DNA of 64,000 bases from Oceanomicrobium pacificus (GTDB lineage Bacteria; Pseudomonadota; Alphaproteobacteria; Rhodobacterales; Rhodobacteraceae). The stretch's first letter is position 1. Every line of letters starts with the position of its first letter. A model generated the notes under the pieces. It was given only the letters and a program-made list of their open reading frames with translations. It did not search any database and was not told the origin of the DNA. The position numbers were made by a program, and so were the translations under genes. The DNA lies in the NCBI RefSeq assembly GCF_009833495.1, contig NZ_WUWG01000006.1, positions 62,001 to 126,000 on the forward strand. Direction: 5' to 3'. Shown here piece after piece: positions 1-8,348 of this stretch.

Positions 1-538
1 CACCGCGCGAGACGTAATACGCTGCCATCTCATCCGGTGAGATATGATGTTCGACCGTCGTGTCGCCGTAAAAGGGCGAGCTTTTCTCGTCCAGTATTAC
101 GTAGACGAGTTTCTTGTCCGACTGCGCTGAAACCCCTTCATGGCTTCCGGTGGTGACAAATCCCACAGGTTGCGGCGACAGGAAGGACGTGAGGCCGAAG
201 ATCAAGGCGAAGGCGGCGACGATCTGCGTCGTCTGACGCGGGACGAAAAACATGCAAGCTGCAAACACTGCAATGACATGGAGCAGGAAGACAGCCAGCC
301 ACGGCGTCAGATCGAGGTAGGTGTCGAAATAGAGCACCGCTAGAACCACCGAAGAGACCGCGAGTACGATCCTGCTGCGGGTCGCGGCCGTTACGAAACC
401 AATTGCACCGAAAAGCCCGATGACCAGATACATTTCCACATCGTGGAGCCGGTATCCGATTTCATTGAGGACGCTCAGCGGGAACGCTGCCCAAAGCAGC
501 GTATTGGCCCACAGGACGGATCGGTCGATTTGGGTCAT
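1..538 (-). CDS. Membrane protein with sulfatase-like C-terminal start (3' end cut)
   Basis: The open frame runs from ATG at 538 to the window edge, giving at least 179 residues. The first 120 residues hold about four hydrophobic segments, then a short linker leads to KKLVYVILDEKSSPFYGD. That opening (hydrophobic strand followed by LDE) resembles the first metal-ligand strand of alkaline-phosphatase-superfamily sulfatases and phosphoethanolamine or phosphoglycerol transferases, which also follow a membrane region. The catalytic Ser/Thr/Cys region lies outside the window, so the assignment is an inference. The start overlaps the upstream methyltransferase stop by ATGA, so the two are translationally coupled. 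A likely role is modification of a surface glycan outside the inner membrane. Confidence 0.6.
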   Translation of the reverse strand, partial: MTQIDRSVLWANTLLWAAFPLSVLNEIGYRLHDVEMYLVIGLFGAIGFVTAATRSRIVLAVSSVVLAVLYFDTYLDLTPWLAVFLLHVIAVFAACMFFVPRQTTQIVAAFALIFGLTSFLSPQPVGFVTTGSHEGVSAQSDKKLVYVILDEKSSPFYGDTTVEHHISPDEMAAYYVSRG

Positions 539-1962
539 GTGGTGGAATACTCCACCAGTAGCCGGCCGTTCTCTTCGAATGTCTTCGTGGTTCCGACCTG
601 CCCGTTGGCCTCGACGGCGCGCATGAACGTCTCCGGCGAATAATCCGACGCCAGCTCATCGCGATGGGCCATCAGGCCCCGCACCATCGGGTCGGTGGTC
701 GGCACGAACTCAATGATGCCCGTTGGGGCAAGGCTCATCAGCCAGTCGACGGCTTCGGACATCGGCAGGTTGCCCCCGATCACCATATGGTGGAGCACGG
801 CAAGCGCGAGGATGCCGTCAGCGGGTGCACGTTCCGCAAGCCCCTGGCGTTCCATTTGCCGCCAACCCATGGACGGGCTGGGGTCGAGCAGGTTCATCAG
901 TACCGGGATGATCCGGCCGCCGTCGCGGGCGCGGTTGCGCCAAGCGGCCTCGATACTGTCATTGTCCCCGTCGATCAGTACCGACAGCCCGGCACCGCCG
1001 TCGAGCGCAGCTCGGGAGAAATCACCCGTATTGCCGCCCAGATCCCAGATAATACCCGGCTTCGTGCGCGCGGCCCATTCGGACACGAAGGCGCTCTTGT
1101 CGCGTTTCATCGCGTCCGAGTAGCTGTTGCGCTCGGCATAGTCGCTCCAGTAGCTGTCCGGCCGGCGGTCGGATTTGAGACCCGCAATGAAGTCCCGCAG
1201 TTGCTGGAGAATGGCGCGGTAATGCGCCTTCGGCACCTGCGCCTGCTCAGCCCGGTTGGCGGACGAGCTGCTGGAATCGGATCGTTTGAGAACAGACCGG
1301 CCGTGCATCCAGACATGGAAGAGCGCGGTCGGGCTGAGCATCATCTTGCTCTTTGGCAGAACGGCGAGTGCGTCCTCGAAGCGGATCCCATCCATCGAGC
1401 CGCGATAGAGCGACTGGAACCCGAGACCTGACCAAGCTTCCAGTAAAAGCGGCAGCAGGAACTGTCGGCAGAACTGGTTGTAACCGGCCCAGGGTTTTCC
1501 GTCCTCATACGGGCGCAACGAAGGCGGATCGATGTGAAGAAACCGGCCGTCAAACATCTGCATGTTGTAGGCCGTGGCGTCGGACAGGACGTAGCCCTTG
1601 TCAAACGCGACGAGTTGCAACGACAGGTGCTGCAAGGCCGCGTCCTTGAGTTGAGAAAAGACCCACTCATAGGGATAGGTCACGACGGGAAGGCGCGGGT
1701 GCTCGTAGAGCGCCACAATGTCCTCTCCGCGGGCGCCGCGAAACTGAGAGCGCAAATCCGCGCCCGCATCCAGCGCATTTGTATCGATCATAAGCCCTTG
1801 GACTGCGAGCGCGTCGAGGAGCCCAGATGTTTTGAGCTTTGAAAACGTCTCGGCAGACGAAGATGTGAGGCCGCGGATGATCCTGTCTTCATGTCTGAAG
1901 ACATAGCCCGAACTGTCCCGGAAAGAGCCCGGGTTGCGCACTGCTCCTGTTGAACCTGTCAC
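535..1962 (-). CDS. Class I SAM-dependent methyltransferase with unusual N-terminal half
   Basis: The protein has 475 residues. The C-terminal half (about 300-475) is a Rossmann methyltransferase with SAM motif I DLGGNTGDFS at 307-316, an acidic end of the second strand (VLIDGD) and a hydrophobic ALAVLHHM strand. The N-terminal half contains LSDATAYNMQMFDGRFLHID (127-146), which resembles the HxDxxxxN...xxD catalytic loop of APH/choline-kinase-like folds but lacks the usual HGD. It may be a degenerate substrate-binding kinase-like domain (inference). The gene sits between a small YIDP protein and a sulfatase-like membrane protein with ATGA overlaps at both ends, so methylation of a secreted glycan or its lipid-linked precursor is plausible. 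The substrate is unknown. Confidence 0.75.
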   Translation of the reverse strand: MTGSTGAVRNPGSFRDSSGYVFRHEDRIIRGLTSSSAETFSKLKTSGLLDALAVQGLMIDTNALDAGADLRSQFRGARGEDIVALYEHPRLPVVTYPYEWVFSQLKDAALQHLSLQLVAFDKGYVLSDATAYNMQMFDGRFLHIDPPSLRPYEDGKPWAGYNQFCRQFLLPLLLEAWSGLGFQSLYRGSMDGIRFEDALAVLPKSKMMLSPTALFHVWMHGRSVLKRSDSSSSSANRAEQAQVPKAHYRAILQQLRDFIAGLKSDRRPDSYWSDYAERNSYSDAMKRDKSAFVSEWAARTKPGIIWDLGGNTGDFSRAALDGGAGLSVLIDGDNDSIEAAWRNRARDGGRIIPVLMNLLDPSPSMGWRQMERQGLAERAPADGILALAVLHHMVIGGNLPMSEAVDWLMSLAPTGIIEFVPTTDPMVRGLMAHRDELASDYSPETFMRAVEANGQVGTTKTFEENGRLLVEYSTT

Positions 1963-2189
1963 CCTTCGGACTCAACCTCGCTTGTGTCGTCCTGTGGTTC
2001 GGGCTTCTTCCGGAAAAAGCCGAAGACCTTCTCTCGGAAGCTCTTGATGGCGACGAGGGCTGCGGCAAAACCGCCTGCGATGGCCTGGAAGAGGATGCTG
2101 CCTGTAACCGGGTCGATATAGGCATGCGCGGGCATGGTCAGCAGCACGTAAGCGAGGCTGGCGAGTGACAGTCGGGTGACGAGATTCAC
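1959..2189 (-). CDS. Small YIDP-motif membrane protein
   Basis: This 76-residue protein has a signal peptide ending near MPAHA (23), followed by YIDPVTGSILFQ, one hydrophobic segment and a basic, acidic-tailed C-terminus (FFRKKPEPQDD). The YIDPxTGS start after the cleavage site is typical of a family of tiny membrane proteins of unknown function often found beside polysaccharide-modifying genes (family knowledge). It is the first gene of the operon and overlaps the methyltransferase start by ATGA. Confidence 0.75.
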   Translation of the reverse strand: MNLVTRLSLASLAYVLLTMPAHAYIDPVTGSILFQAIAGGFAAALVAIKSFREKVFGFFRKKPEPQDDTSEVESEG

Positions 2190-2300
2190 GGCTGATGCTC
2201 CTGTTGTTCTGCTCGAATTGCCATCGCCGGATGCCGGAGACCGTCGGGCGACAGGCCGTATTCACCGATCGGTTGCGTCCGACCTGTTCTGTTCCCGCAA

Positions 2301-2329
2301 CGATGCCTGCCCCGTCATCGAGTTGTCAA
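2301..2329 (-). promoter_or_regulatory. Possible promoter of the YIDP-methyltransferase operon
   Basis: On the minus strand a perfect TTGACA lies at 2329-2324, about 110 bases upstream of the first gene. The -10 at 17-18 bases spacing (GCATCG or CATCGT) is poor. The -35 alone carries the call. Confidence 0.3.
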
Positions 2330-2415
2330 GAAACTGTCATGCGCGCGTTATAGGGAGATAAGAGGCGAACTCTCGCACACTGAACCGTGTTTCGGCCCGA
2401 AATCCGGCCACCACA

Positions 2416-3633
2416 TCAATGATAGATTGCCGTCTGGCTGATGAAGTGCCGCGCGACGATGGGCAGGATGGCGCCGCCCATGGCTGGCGCGCTCGGGCCG
2501 ATGGAGCCGGTGACGAAACGCACGGGGCTCAGCCCCTGCCGGTCGCGTCGTTCCGACGCCGCCGAGGTCGCGACCGCGAGTTTCTCCCGAATGTCGTCGG
2601 GGAACCCGCCATCAATCACGATGGTGCCGAAATCGACGACCGCGCAGATGGCGACGGCCGCCGTGGCGAGGCTTTCTGCCACCTCCGCGATCCAGTCATC
2701 CACGACGCTGCCCAGATCCGACCAATTGTCCGATCCGTCCCAGAGGACGGACGGATCGCGGCCTTCGGCCCGCAGGCGCTGTTCCAGTCCGAGGATGGAC
2801 GCGGCATCGATCAGCGGTTCGGCGCCGGCACCGGACCGCGCCGGGACCGGCAGGGCGCCGAGCGCACCGGCGTTGCCGCCCGGTCCATCGAGCACGGAAT
2901 TGTTCAACACGACGCCACCGCCGACAAAGAATCCCACGAAAACATAGAAGAAATTGTCGACTTCTGATCCGCGCCCGAGCGCGTGTTCGGCCACGCAGGC
3001 CGACGTGGCATCATTCTGGACCTGCGCGGGCAGCCCGGCGGCGGCGCCAATCTCTGCCGCGATGTCGAACCGGCGCCAGGCGTCCATTTCCGTCGCATCC
3101 GCCCCGACCTGAAGGCCCCAGTTCCACAATTCGTAGGGGATCGCGATGCCGACGCCCGCAATCCGGTCGCGCCGTGCCTTCGGGATGCGCCCTGTCAGTT
3201 TGCGGATGCCCGTTTGCGCGAAGTCCAGAATGTCGCCGGTGCGGGGAAACTTGTAGGGCTGGCGCAGATGGTCGATCACATCGCCGCAGAAGTTCATCAG
3301 CACCAGTTCGGCGGAGCGGCGCCCGACCTTCAGCCCGAAACTGTGGGCCGCATCCGGGTCGAGCCGCATCGGGATCGACGGTTGCCCGACCCGCCCCTTC
3401 ACAGGCGTGCCGCGCAGCAGGAACCCGTCGGCCTCCAGCGCGCGGATGATGACCGTCACCGTTTGGGCGGAGAGGCCGGTCTGGCGCGCGATCTCGGCCC
3501 GTGACAGGGCGCCATGGCGGCGGATGAGCGTCAGGACCAGCCGTTCGTTATGGTCGCGGACGCGGGCCTGATTCGACCCGCCCTGAAGGTTCGGCACCTT
3601 CTTTTCCGCATCATCATTCAACTCGTCGCTCAC
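2416..3633 (-). CDS. frcR: ROK-family transcriptional repressor, FrcR-like
   Basis: The protein has 405 residues from a GTG at 3633, preceded by AGAGG 6 bases upstream; the open frame extends much further but runs into the divergent frcB gene. Residues about 15-75 form a MarR-like winged helix (GALSRAEIARQTGLSAQTVT). The remainder is a ROK sugar-kinase fold with FFVGGGVVLN and GPGGNAGALG. The zinc-binding CxCGxxGC signature of many ROK proteins is absent. It is divergent from a fructose-type ABC operon, and ROK regulators commonly repress the neighbouring sugar operon and sense its sugar. The frc name rests on synteny. Confidence 0.8.
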   Translation of the reverse strand: MSDELNDDAEKKVPNLQGGSNQARVRDHNERLVLTLIRRHGALSRAEIARQTGLSAQTVTVIIRALEADGFLLRGTPVKGRVGQPSIPMRLDPDAAHSFGLKVGRRSAELVLMNFCGDVIDHLRQPYKFPRTGDILDFAQTGIRKLTGRIPKARRDRIAGVGIAIPYELWNWGLQVGADATEMDAWRRFDIAAEIGAAAGLPAQVQNDATSACVAEHALGRGSEVDNFFYVFVGFFVGGGVVLNNSVLDGPGGNAGALGALPVPARSGAGAEPLIDAASILGLEQRLRAEGRDPSVLWDGSDNWSDLGSVVDDWIAEVAESLATAAVAICAVVDFGTIVIDGGFPDDIREKLAVATSAASERRDRQGLSPVRFVTGSIGPSAPAMGGAILPIVARHFISQTAIYH

Positions 3634-3680
3634 ATTTGCCTCTTGGCGCTCGGTTGCGTGAGTGTCAATCAGGCTAATAT

Positions 3681-3699
3681 ATAAATCAATCTGATTTAT
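3681..3699. promoter_or_regulatory. Palindromic operator candidate for the ROK repressor
   Basis: ATAAATCA-ATC-TGATTTAT is a perfect 8-base inverted repeat with a 3-base centre, in an AT-rich island between frcR and frcB. It lies immediately upstream of a TTGACT -35 element. The size and position suit a dimeric HTH repressor. Confidence 0.6.
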
Positions 3700-3702
3700 T
3701 AA

Positions 3703-3730
3703 TTGACTCCGGCCGGACGCCGCATATTCT
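3703..3730 (+). promoter_or_regulatory. Predicted sigma-70 promoter of frcBCAK
   Basis: TTGACT (3703-3708) and TATTCT (3725-3730) are separated by 16 bases and lie about 55 bases before the frcB start. The operator palindrome ends 4 bases upstream of the -35, so a bound repressor would block polymerase. Confidence 0.5.
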
Positions 3731-3784
3731 GACCCGCGCCCTCCGCCGTCAGGGCGGAGAAGGTTCAAAACTCGGGAGGACTTT

Positions 3785-4807
3785 ATGACTCGGACCAAGA
3801 TGCTTCTGGCCGGCACCGCGCTGGCCCTTGCCGGTGCCGCAACGCCGGCCATGGCGCAGGATATCGGCGCCTGTCTGATCACCAAGACCGACATCAACCC
3901 TTTCTTCGTGAAGATGAAGGAAGGCGCGACCGCCAAGGCCGAGGAGATGGGGATCAACCTGTCGAGCTTCGCCGGCAAGGTCGATGGCGACCATGAAAGC
4001 CAGGTCGCGGCCATCGAGACCTGCATCGCTTCGGGCGCCAAGGGCATCCTGATCACGGCCTCCGACACGAAGGCCATTGTCGATCCGCTGAAACAGGCGC
4101 GGGATGCCGGCCTGCTGGTCATCGCGCTCGACACGCCGCTTGAGCCGATCGACGCGGCCGATGCCACGTTCGCCACCGACAATTTCGAGGCCGGGCGGCT
4201 GATCGGGGCATGGGCGGCTGCCACGCTCGGTGATGCGGCGGCCGACGCCAAGATCGCCATGCTCGATCTGGCCGAAAGCCAGCCCTCGGTCGGGGTGCTG
4301 CGCGATCAGGGGTTCCTGACGGGCTTCGGCATCGATGTGAAGGATGTGTCGAAATGGGGCGACGAGGATGACCCGCGCATTATCGGCAACGAGGTGACCG
4401 CCGGCAACGAGGAAGGCGGGCGGACCGCGATGGAGAACCTTCTGTCGAAGGATCCCGACATCAATGTCGTCTACACGATCAACGAACCGGCCGCGGCCGG
4501 CGCCTACGAGACGCTGAAAGCCTTCGGTAAGGAAAATGACGTGCTCATCGTGTCCGTCGATGGCGGGTGCCCGGGCGTGCAGAACGTGGCCGACGGTGTG
4601 ATCGGCGCGACCTCGCAGCAATATCCGCTCTTGATGGCGTCCAAGGGGATCGAGGCGATTGCCGCCTGGGCCGCGGACGGCACCAAGCCGGAACCCTCGC
4701 CGGGACTCGAATTCTTCAACACCGGCGTCAGCCTCGTGACCGACCAGCCGGTTGACGGGGTCGAGTCGATCTCGGTCGAAGAGGGCATGGACCGCTGCTG
4801 GGGCTGA
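3785..4807 (+). CDS. frcB: Sugar ABC transporter substrate-binding protein, FrcB-like
   Basis: The protein has 340 residues with a Sec signal peptide ending MAQ at about 24. The fold is the type I periplasmic-binding (RbsB/FrcB) kind: [13 protein letters not shown]-type first strand near 30-42, DTPLEP near 118 and SVDGGCPG near 259. A good ribosome site (GGGAGG) precedes the ATG. It is followed by a permease, an ATPase and a kinase in the order frcB-C-A-K known from Sinorhizobium, where the system imports fructose, mannose and ribose. The ligand here is inferred from that synteny. Confidence 0.82.
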   Translation: MTRTKMLLAGTALALAGAATPAMAQDIGACLITKTDINPFFVKMKEGATAKAEEMGINLSSFAGKVDGDHESQVAAIETCIASGAKGILITASDTKAIVDPLKQARDAGLLVIALDTPLEPIDAADATFATDNFEAGRLIGAWAAATLGDAAADAKIAMLDLAESQPSVGVLRDQGFLTGFGIDVKDVSKWGDEDDPRIIGNEVTAGNEEGGRTAMENLLSKDPDINVVYTINEPAAAGAYETLKAFGKENDVLIVSVDGGCPGVQNVADGVIGATSQQYPLLMASKGIEAIAAWAADGTKPEPSPGLEFFNTGVSLVTDQPVDGVESISVEEGMDRCWG

Positions 4808-4823
4808 GCCCCCGCGCGTGACA

Positions 4824-4854
4824 CCCCGGGGCCGCTTTCCCCGCGGCCCCGGGG
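4824..4854 (+). other. Strong GC hairpin between frcB and frcC
   Basis: CCCCGGGGCCGC and GCGGCCCCGGGG form a perfect 12-base stem around a 7-base loop. There is no T-run after it, so it is unlikely to be a simple terminator. In ABC operons such hairpins after the binding-protein gene often protect the 5' mRNA segment from 3' exonucleases and raise binding-protein levels (established for malE-malF; inferred here). Confidence 0.6.
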
Positions 4855-4985
4855 CCTGCCTGACATGCCCCGGCAGAGGGCGGCTTGACGCAAGGCCCGT
4901 CCGCCCTGCCTAATCACCCGATCTGACGGGTTGCCGCCCGCGTGCCCCGCGGGCGGTTCCGCCACCGCCAAAAACAGGAGCGCGC

Positions 4986-6053
4986 ATGCCACCCGCGTCC
5001 CAGGACAATTACGAATCCGATCTCGGCGCGGCCGACGGCCAGGTCGCCTCGTTCGAGGATCGCCACCATACGCCGCTGCAGCGGCTCCAGCATTTTCTGC
5101 ACGGAAATCCGGCCATGGTGCCGGTCATCATCCTGCTGCTCAGCGTCATCGTCTTCGGCTTCGTGGCCGGCGGGCGGTTCTTCTCGCTCTTCAACCTGTC
5201 GCTCATCATGCAGCAGGTGGCGATCGTAGGCATTCTGGCCTGCGCACAGACGCTGATCATCCTGACCGCGGGCATCGACCTGTCGGTCGCGGCGATCATG
5301 GTGCTGAGCTATGTCATCATGGGGCACATGTCGGTCACCTATGGCTGGCCGACGGGGCTGGCCGTGGTGGCCGGGCTTCTGGTGGCCATGGGCTGCGGCG
5401 CGGTCAACGGGCTTCTGGTCACGCGGATCAAGTTGCCGCCCTTCATCGTGACGCTCGGCACATGGCGCATCTTTCTGGCGATTGTCTATCTCTACACCGG
5501 CTCGCAATCGATCCGCAGTCAGGACATCGACGCGGCCGCGCCGCTTCTGAAGTTCTTCGGCGAGCGGGTGAGCATTGGCGGCGCGGTCTTCACCTATGGT
5601 GTCTTCCTGATGCTCGGGATCTTCGCGCTCTTCTGGTACATCCTGAACCGCACCGCATGGGGGCGCCATGTCTATGCCGTGGGCGATGACAGGGAGGCCG
5701 CTGATCTCGCGGGCATCCGGACGGGGCGTGTGCTCCTGTCGGTCTACATCGTCGCCGGGCTGATCTGCGGGATCGCCGCCTGGGCCGCCATCGGGCGGGT
5801 CGGGTCGGTCTCTCCGTCGAGTTTCTTCGAGGCCAACCTCAACTCGATCACCGCGGTGGTGATCGGGGGCACCTCGCTCTTCGGCGGGCGCGGGGCGATC
5901 CTCGGTTCGCTCTTCGGGGCGCTGATCGTCGGGGTCTTTTCATCGGGCCTGAAGCTCGCGGGCGCGGACCCGCAATGGGAACTGTTCGCCATCGGCTGCC
6001 TCATCATCCTTGCCGTGGCGCTCGACCAGTGGATCCGGAGGGTGTCGGTATGA
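4986..6053 (+). CDS. frcC: Sugar ABC transporter permease, FrcC-like
   Basis: The protein has 355 residues. After about 40 polar residues come 8-10 membrane helices of the RbsC/BPD_transp_2 type. The motif GGTSLFGGRGAILGSLFGAL (about 295-314) is the family signature that contacts the ATPase. AGGAG lies 5 bases before the ATG. The gene is separated from frcB by 178 bases containing a stable hairpin and overlaps frcA by ATGA. Confidence 0.85.
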   Translation: MPPASQDNYESDLGAADGQVASFEDRHHTPLQRLQHFLHGNPAMVPVIILLLSVIVFGFVAGGRFFSLFNLSLIMQQVAIVGILACAQTLIILTAGIDLSVAAIMVLSYVIMGHMSVTYGWPTGLAVVAGLLVAMGCGAVNGLLVTRIKLPPFIVTLGTWRIFLAIVYLYTGSQSIRSQDIDAAAPLLKFFGERVSIGGAVFTYGVFLMLGIFALFWYILNRTAWGRHVYAVGDDREAADLAGIRTGRVLLSVYIVAGLICGIAAWAAIGRVGSVSPSSFFEANLNSITAVVIGGTSLFGGRGAILGSLFGALIVGVFSSGLKLAGADPQWELFAIGCLIILAVALDQWIRRVSV

Positions 6054-6832
6054 GCGTGCAACCGGTGCTGAAGGCCCGCGGCCTCGTGAAACGCTACGGC
6101 CGCGTGGTGGCGCTCGACCATGCGGATTTCGAACTCTATCCCGGAGAGATCCTTGCCGTGATCGGGGACAATGGCGCGGGCAAGTCGACGATGATCAAGG
6201 CGCTGTCAGGCGCCGTGCAGCCCGATAGCGGCGAGGTGCTTCTCGACGGCAAGCCGGTGCATTTCTCCAACCCAATGCAAGCCCGCCAGCACGGGATCGA
6301 AACCGTCTACCAAACGCTGGCGCTATCACCCGCCCTGTCCATCGCCGACAATATGTTCCTCGGCCGCGAACTGCGCAAAAGCGGGATCTCGGGCAAACTC
6401 TTCCGCGCCATGGACCGCCGCAGGATGGAGGCGATCGCCCGCGAAAAACTGAACGATCTGGGCCTGATGACGATCCAGAACATCAACCAGGCGGTGGAAA
6501 CCCTGTCGGGCGGCCAGCGTCAGGGCGTGGCCGTCGCGCGTGCTGCCGCTTTCGGGTCGAAAGTTGTCATCATGGACGAACCCACCGCCGCGCTCGGCGT
6601 GAAGGAAAGCCGCCGGGTGCTGGAACTGATCCTTGAGGTGCGCGACCGCGGCCTGCCGATCGTGCTCATTTCCCACAATATGCCGCATGTTTTCGAGGTG
6701 GCCGACCGGGTGCATATCCACAGGCTCGGGCGGCGGCTTTGCGTGATCGACCCCAAGGAGCACAGCATGTCGGATGCGGTGGCGCTGATGACCGGTGCAA
6801 AGACCCCGCCGGGCGAACTGGCCGAAGCATGA
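6050..6832 (+). CDS. frcA: Sugar ABC transporter ATP-binding protein, FrcA-like
   Basis: The protein has 260 residues, starting at the ATG that overlaps frcC (ATGA) with GGAGGG upstream. Walker A GDNGAGKST is at 39-47, signature LSGGQRQGVAVARA near 150, and Walker B VVIMDEPTAAL near 173. It is a single nucleotide-binding domain, unlike the tandem RbsA/MglA proteins, matching FrcA. Two copies should pair with the permease. Confidence 0.85.
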   Translation: MSVQPVLKARGLVKRYGRVVALDHADFELYPGEILAVIGDNGAGKSTMIKALSGAVQPDSGEVLLDGKPVHFSNPMQARQHGIETVYQTLALSPALSIADNMFLGRELRKSGISGKLFRAMDRRRMEAIAREKLNDLGLMTIQNINQAVETLSGGQRQGVAVARAAAFGSKVVIMDEPTAALGVKESRRVLELILEVRDRGLPIVLISHNMPHVFEVADRVHIHRLGRRLCVIDPKEHSMSDAVALMTGAKTPPGELAEA

Positions 6833-7476
6833 GCGCCGAAGCACCGCAGGGGGCGGACCCGTCTGGCCTTGCGGCACGGCTGGCCGCGCTGCGTGACGCC
6901 ATGCCGCCTGCGGGCGCGCAGCGGACGATTGTCGCCATTGCGGGCGCACCGGGCAGCGGCAAGTCGACACTTGCGGCACGGCTCGGGGCGCAACTCGGCG
7001 ACGCGGTCGCGGTCGTGCCGATGGACGGGTTCCACTATGACAATGCGCTCCTCGAACGGCACGGGCTGATCGGCCGGAAAGGCGCGCCTGACACGTTCGA
7101 TGCGGCGGGCTTCGTCCATCTGGTCCGGCGCCTGAAGGCCGAGCCGCGCGTCGCCTATCCGACCTTCGACCGCGCCGCCGACCTGTCTCGGGCAGCGGCA
7201 GCCGAGGTGACGGAGGCGACCCGTCTGGTGCTGGTGGAAGGCAACTACCTTCTGTTGCGGGCGCGGCCCTGGAGCGCGCTCGCGGACCTGTGGGATTTCA
7301 GCGTGATGGTGTCGGTGCCGGTTCCGGTCCTGCGCCAGCGCCTTCTGGCGCGCTGGGCCGCGCACGGTCTGGCGCCCGATGCGGCACAGGCACGGGCGGA
7401 GGGCAATGACCTGCCCAACGCCCGCACGGTGATCGACGGTTCCGCCCCCGCGGACCTGACCGTGCGGGGCGTTTAG
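6829..7476 (+). CDS. frcK: P-loop kinase of the frc operon, FrcK-like
   Basis: The protein has 215 residues and its start overlaps frcA by ATGA. P-loop VAIAGAPGSGKSTLAARL sits near 30-47 and PMDGFHYDN near 65, as in the uridine-kinase/pantothenate-kinase superfamily. FrcK is the conserved fourth gene of frcBCAK operons. It is presumed to phosphorylate the imported sugar or a related metabolite, but the true substrate is not evident from sequence. Confidence 0.75.
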   Translation: MSAEAPQGADPSGLAARLAALRDAMPPAGAQRTIVAIAGAPGSGKSTLAARLGAQLGDAVAVVPMDGFHYDNALLERHGLIGRKGAPDTFDAAGFVHLVRRLKAEPRVAYPTFDRAADLSRAAAAEVTEATRLVLVEGNYLLLRARPWSALADLWDFSVMVSVPVPVLRQRLLARWAAHGLAPDAAQARAEGNDLPNARTVIDGSAPADLTVRGV

Positions 7477-7491
7477 GGACGGTCCGAGACC

Positions 7492-7785
7492 TCAGCGCCC
7501 CATCTGGATGTTGGCGCGACCGACCCAGACAAGCTTGCCCTCATCATCGCGGACACATTCCAGAAGCCGCTGCTGGCGATCTTCGATGGAGGTTGTCACC
7601 GTGCTCGACCCTTCAAGGAGCACATAGGCCGATTCCGAATAGGCCAGACCACCGTAATAGCAGAACCGCTCCTCCGCCCCGTCGGGGATCGGAGAGACCG
7701 AAAGGAGCATGGACTCGGCGGCCACCGGACCGGCGAGCAGCGATGCGGCAAGGGCGAGGGACGGGCAGGCACGTTTGATCGACAT
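7492..7785 (-). CDS. Small secreted protein of unknown function
   Basis: The protein has 97 residues and an AGGAGG ribosome site 7 bases before the ATG. A signal peptide ends near PVAA (23). The mature part of about 74 residues has two cysteines (FCYYGG and LECVRDD) that could form a disulfide. I recognise no family. It lies downstream of the DUF6505 gene on the same strand, 86 bases away, and convergent with frcK. Confidence 0.6.
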   Translation of the reverse strand: MSIKRACPSLALAASLLAGPVAAESMLLSVSPIPDGAEERFCYYGGLAYSESAYVLLEGSSTVTTSIEDRQQRLLECVRDDEGKLVWVGRANIQMGR

Positions 7786-7871
7786 GGGTAGCCTCCTTCT
7801 GGTGGATGCGCGCAGTTTTCCAGCAAAGGCCTGACCGATCAAGGTTTTCCACGCAAGGCGCCGGGGCCGGG

Positions 7872-8348
7872 TCAGTCCAGATGGCCGTGCCGCGCCACAT
7901 CTTCCAGTTGGGCAGCGCCCGGTTCGGTGGCGCGGAACTGCTCGCGGACACCGGCTTCCGTCAGGCTCCGCTGGACGGCAAGCACCGCATTGGGCGGCTG
8001 GTCGGCGCAAAGCTCCGCCATGAAAGCCAGTTCCTCTTCCGCTGCCGCGGTCGCCGCCTCCATGTCGGGGGCGCCGTAGATGGTGCGGAAATGGTCGGCC
8101 AGACGGGAGATGATCGCACCGCGCTCGGCATCCGTCACCGGGGCGACGGCCACGAGCGAGGCGCGTCCGAAACTGTCCAGCCCCAGCCAGCCATGGGCGA
8201 AGGCCTGCCGTGCCTGGCCCTGCAGGTCGGCCTCGGTCCAGTTGGAGAACTCGAACCCGCCGGACACGGCCCATTCACCGCTTTCTGCGGGCCGCGCATA
8301 GACGTTGCGGTCGGATATGTCGAAATGGATCGTGCGGGCCAGCAGCAT
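7872..8348 (-). CDS. DUF6505 family protein
   Basis: The protein has 158 residues, with no signal peptide or membrane segment. The opening MLLARTIHFDISDRNVYA and the WAVSGGFEFSNW region match the DUF6505 family that accompanies lipoate-ligase-like genes in Rhodobacteraceae. Function unknown. The start overlaps the stop of the ligase-like gene by one base (TGATG). It belongs to the accessory operon running from 10411 leftwards beside the formate dehydrogenase locus. Confidence 0.7.
   Translation of the reverse strand: MLLARTIHFDISDRNVYARPAESGEWAVSGGFEFSNWTEADLQGQARQAFAHGWLGLDSFGRASLVAVAPVTDAERGAIISRLADHFRTIYGAPDMEAATAAAEEELAFMAELCADQPPNAVLAVQRSLTEAGVREQFRATEPGAAQLEDVARHGHLD

Noticed and set aside
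2416-4260. Longer 614-codon version of the ROK gene
   Set aside because: The extension overlaps the promoter and frcB coding sequence; the GTG at 3633 has a proper ribosome site and begins at the HTH domain.
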